From: Hevea brasiliensis
Lineage: Eukaryota; Streptophyta; Magnoliopsida; Malpighiales; Euphorbiaceae
Length of the DNA stretch: 64,000 nucleotides
Assembly (NCBI RefSeq): GCF_030052815.1
Contig: NC_079493.1
Location: 119,499,132-119,563,131, forward strand
Direction: 5' to 3'
The notes beneath the pieces were generated by a model. The model was not told where the DNA came from and searched no databases. It saw only the letters and a list, made by a program, of their open reading frames with translations. The position numbers were made by a program, and so were the translations under genes. Below, in pieces: positions 61,165-64,000 of the stretch. Each line of letters opens with the position of its first letter. Position 1 is the first letter of the stretch.

Positions 61165-61183
61165 TGGCGACTCCACTGGGGAC
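61165..61183 (+). promoter_or_regulatory. Primer binding site of the Ogre-like element
   Basis: TGGCGACTCCACTGGGGAC starts three bases after the LTR end. It has the form reported for Ogre elements (complementary to a tRNA-Arg 3' end, from memory). It sets the plus orientation and the LTR border. Confidence 0.75.
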
Positions 61184-62011
61184 GTATTTTTACTTAACCA
61201 AGTAGATCTAATTTCTCAATCAAATTATAGTTAGGTGGGCTCACCCGGTAATATTTTTATGTGTTGTTTATTCCTACTAACTGTTCTGCTTGTTTTGCTT
61301 GTTTTACTCCTTACAGTGCTCTTCGTTTAAAAAAAGAGGAAAAAAAAGAAAAATAAAATCCCCTTGAATTGGGAAGAGGTAAAGGTGTCCCTTCACACAC
61401 TGAACACTCACACGATGTCCTCACACACTTCAGCCCTATACCCGGGCTTTCTTACCCTTTTAGGAAAGTAGGAGGGGGTCATGTAGCGGTACCCATGGGT
61501 TCTACCCCGTTAGTATCCGTGAAGGCTTCTGCTCAAATTGAAACTCGTTCTATTCACCGTGATACCCGTGGAATTTTCCCGACAATATCATGGGGGTAGA
61601 ATGGGGCTCTACTGTTTACAGTAGGGGCAATTTGGGAACCTGTGGCTTTTAGAAAATTAGATCCTGAGCTAAACTATCACAATAGCTGAAAGTCGTAGTA
61701 AACTACTTTATAAGATAGAACTATCCAGATAGGTAGCGCTCATCCAGTATTAGGAGTCTCCCTACTATAGGACAAAAAGGGGCATACTTACTCTTATCCT
61801 GTTCTGCTTTAATTTCCTTTTATTCATTTTTTTTTTTAGGGTAATCTTGAATCCTACTAAAACACCTACACATTTTCCTACTTTGATAAATGTGTACGTG
61901 TCACCCTGTCAACAGTATGATTCAAAATTACCCTAATTTATCTTGCTAACGAATTTTCCCGCAGGCGTTACCAAACCAAGAGTCTGTAAAAGGATAGGCA
62001 TCATTTTTATC
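61184..62011 (+). other. Untranslated leader of the Ogre-like element
   Basis: About 830 bp lie between the primer site and ORF1. It contains a purine-rich run near 61330-61360, a T run near 61830 and no credible reading frame. Long leaders are usual in Ogre elements. Confidence 0.6.
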
Positions 62012-63787
62012 ATGGCATCCTCGAGTTAGTCGGCAGAAAAGGTTCAGAATGCTAAACTTTGGTCCAAATCAGCTCATAGTCCGGTACCCTTGCAAAATGA
62101 TGTTTCCGAGGCACATGCTAGCTTACTACCTTCACTAGATCTGAATAAAATAGAGGTCAGAATGAACGACCTCGAGGGTCTGTCTAATGGATGGAGGTCA
62201 CTTCCCGATCAGGTCAAGGCACGATTTGAAGAGAAGTACGGGAGGATTGCAACCTTAATGCGAGTCAGGGTCCAAATCCCGGCATTAAAAGCCATGTTGT
62301 CAGTTTGGAATTCTAAGTACGGGGTATTCTCTTTCAATGACATTGATACGGTTCCCACTATGGAAGAATATCAGGCATTGCTAGGGATTCCTTACTCATT
62401 GCAGAACCGGATCTACCTACACCTCGAGCATAGGCAGACCTGGAAACGACTGGCACATATGTTGGGTACTCCCCCAGAAGAAGTGAAGTCAAAAGAAACC
62501 GCCAAAGGAGACACGCATGGTTGGTATTGGACATATCTCCAGAAATGGTTAGATCAATGCCTCCGAGAGAAACAGTGGGATCAAGCTTTGGTAGTACTCG
62601 CCTTGGGAATCTATGGTCTGATTTTGTTCCCGGGACCATTGGGAATCATAACTTGCAACGCGGTGGAAGTGTTCTGGACAGTAGAAAGGCAGGAGATCAA
62701 TCCAATACCGGCGATCCTTGCGGAGACTTTATTAACCCTTACCTACTGCAGACAACAGGGCAAAGGGTCCCTTAAGTGTTGTTCTCAACTGTTATACCTC
62801 TGGATTGTCAGTCACGTGTGTCCCGTGGAGACAAAGGGATTGACTTGGTACCTTGACCAGCCTCCCATCGAGAGAATGACCCGGTTAGTAATCAGTCTGA
62901 AGAATGAACAGCAGTGGCGGGAATGGATTTTGAGTTTCAATGGCCATAATTACTGTTGGAGGAAGCTGTGGACGTCAGGCCAATCCGCTCGACGCAGACA
63001 GGGGTAATCGGTGTCCCTAATTGGAATAACCGGATACACAAGTTACACTCGCATTGGTAATGAGGCGCTTTGGCTCAACACACCGTGGATCAACATTGAA
63101 GAATACCACCAAGGTCACTTCTACCATGAGCTCAAGGAAGAGGAAGGGCTGAAAATGGCTCGCAAGTCCTGGGAAAACATCACTCTGATGAAGAGATCAC
63201 CTAAAGGCCCAAGTGCCTCAGGCGATTATCTTAAATGGAGAGCTGACAGGGACTGAGAACACTCTACTGTAGAATTCGAGGACAGTAACCCTCGCCAGAG
63301 CGTCCTATTAGAAGAAGCTAATGATTGCCTGGATGACTCGCTACAGAAGGCAAATACCAAGAACTCACAACTGCAAGAACGAATGAAACAGTTGGAGGAC
63401 CAACAGCAAAAGCTTAAAAGAAGAGTGAGAAGACTCAAGGAAGAGGCAAGAGCCGAAAGGATGGGGTTCGAAAAGCAAGAGGTACAGTGGGAAAAGGAAA
63501 AAGACTCTCTTCAAGCTGAGGTCAAAGAGATGAAAGGGCAGAATAGTAAGCTTCAGGAAAGGATGAAATACCAAGAGGTACTCATTGAAGAGTATAAGCA
63601 AGAAAACAAAAAGAAGAAGCTCGAAACAAAAGAACAGGCATTACTCATCAATGATATCTTGAAAGAGTGTGCTAAGGAAAGGAAGGAGAAAGAAAAACAA
63701 GCTGCCCTCTATCAAGAACTGAAAGAGAATGTTGACCAGCTGGAGAGAATAATAGCACAGGGAAAACAAGAACTATTACTCAACTGA
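62012..63787 (+). pseudogene. Ogre-type ORF1 (protein upstream of gag), three in-frame stops
   Basis: A single frame runs 592 codons from ATG 62012 to the stop at 63787. It is interrupted only by TAG at 62027, TAA at 63005 and TGA at 63254. The first ~330 residues form a globular domain (YGRIATLMRVRVQIPALKAM, VPTMEEYQALLGIPY) like the Ogre ORF1 family (annotated DUF7745 in recent plant genomes, from memory). A region with LIGITGYTSYTRIGNEA follows, then a strongly charged coiled coil (about 63330-63780). No enzymatic motif is visible and the function is unknown. Its place directly after the leader and before gag is diagnostic of Ogre-type elements. Confidence 0.8.
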
Positions 63788-64000
63788 GTATGCTCAAAGC
63801 ATTCGATCCTGCCAAGCAAGAAGAAAGGTTATATGAGTATCCCAGAAAATGTCATCTCATTATAAAGAACCTCCCAGAGCCTAGGCCGATGTAAAGAATA
63901 TGGTGTACAAATTATTCAGTTAATGAAATGATTTTTGGACCATTGTTTAGTAAATTTGTGAATGAATAATATGACTCCCGTAGGAACTCCCTCGCTAGGG
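63788..64000 (+). other. Spacer after ORF1, possible gag start at the window edge
   Basis: No long frame is seen until an ATG at 63971 (MTPVGTPSLG), which could open the gag gene beyond the window. The gag-pol part, 3' LTR and second target duplication lie outside the window. Confidence 0.4.

Noticed and set aside
62358..62775. Alternative frames within Ogre ORF1
   Set aside because: They overlap the 592-codon ORF1 frame, which has family similarity; these have none.

Overview
This is a piece of a plant nuclear genome. The evidence is spliced genes with GT-AG introns, plant-type cyclin A2 and chloroplast glycerate kinase genes, and dense nested LTR retrotransposons of the Athila, Tat/Ogre, Tekay-like and Ty1/copia types. 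The host is a eudicot. Several LTRs remind me of Euphorbiaceae (Malpighiales) repeats, but that is a weak recollection.

Layout. (1) 1-18326 is repeat-rich. The end of a Tekay/Del-like LTR (1-2313) abuts the truncated 3' end of a minus-strand Athila-type element, copy A (2314-18326). Copy A carries a 2.98 kb solo LTR (2975-5953, target duplication ACCCC), an Athila ORF-1-type gene, a palindromic repeat array, decayed pol and gag-protease, a tRNA-Asp primer site and its 5' LTR (16706-18326). (2) 18327-36073 is the gene island. It holds an A2-type cyclin (11 coding exons, 21107-27825) and D-3-glycerate kinase GLYK (12 coding exons, 30130-33827), both on the plus strand, with a Mutator-type MITE (28595-29081) between them and LINE/SINE debris behind. 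(3) 36074-38197 is a short Ty1/copia derivative with gag and protease only, bounded by GAAAC duplications. (4) 39429-64000 is a three-deep nest. A minus-strand RTE LINE (39429-40667) is cut by a plus-strand Tat/Ogre-like element starting at 40668. The 5.85 kb 5' LTR of that element is in turn split by a second Athila-type element, copy B (46274-60914, target duplication CCCTC). The Ogre-like element resumes at 60915 and runs off the window after its ORF1.

Functional reading. The two host genes are independent: one is a mitotic cyclin, the other the final enzyme of photorespiration with a light-responsive-looking promoter. The most unusual feature is a spliced gene lying antisense inside the Ogre-like LTR (41264-43146, minus), with its own TATA box upstream. 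If it is truly within the LTR, each full-length element would carry two copies. The second is a palindromic TGCATAAGYTATGCA-type repeat. It occurs in the LTR U3, the 3' region and the pol/ORF3 spacer of both Athila copies, and copy A has amplified it as a 147-bp dimer.

All exon borders, domain calls and LTR limits were read by eye. No database search, alignment score or expression data was available.
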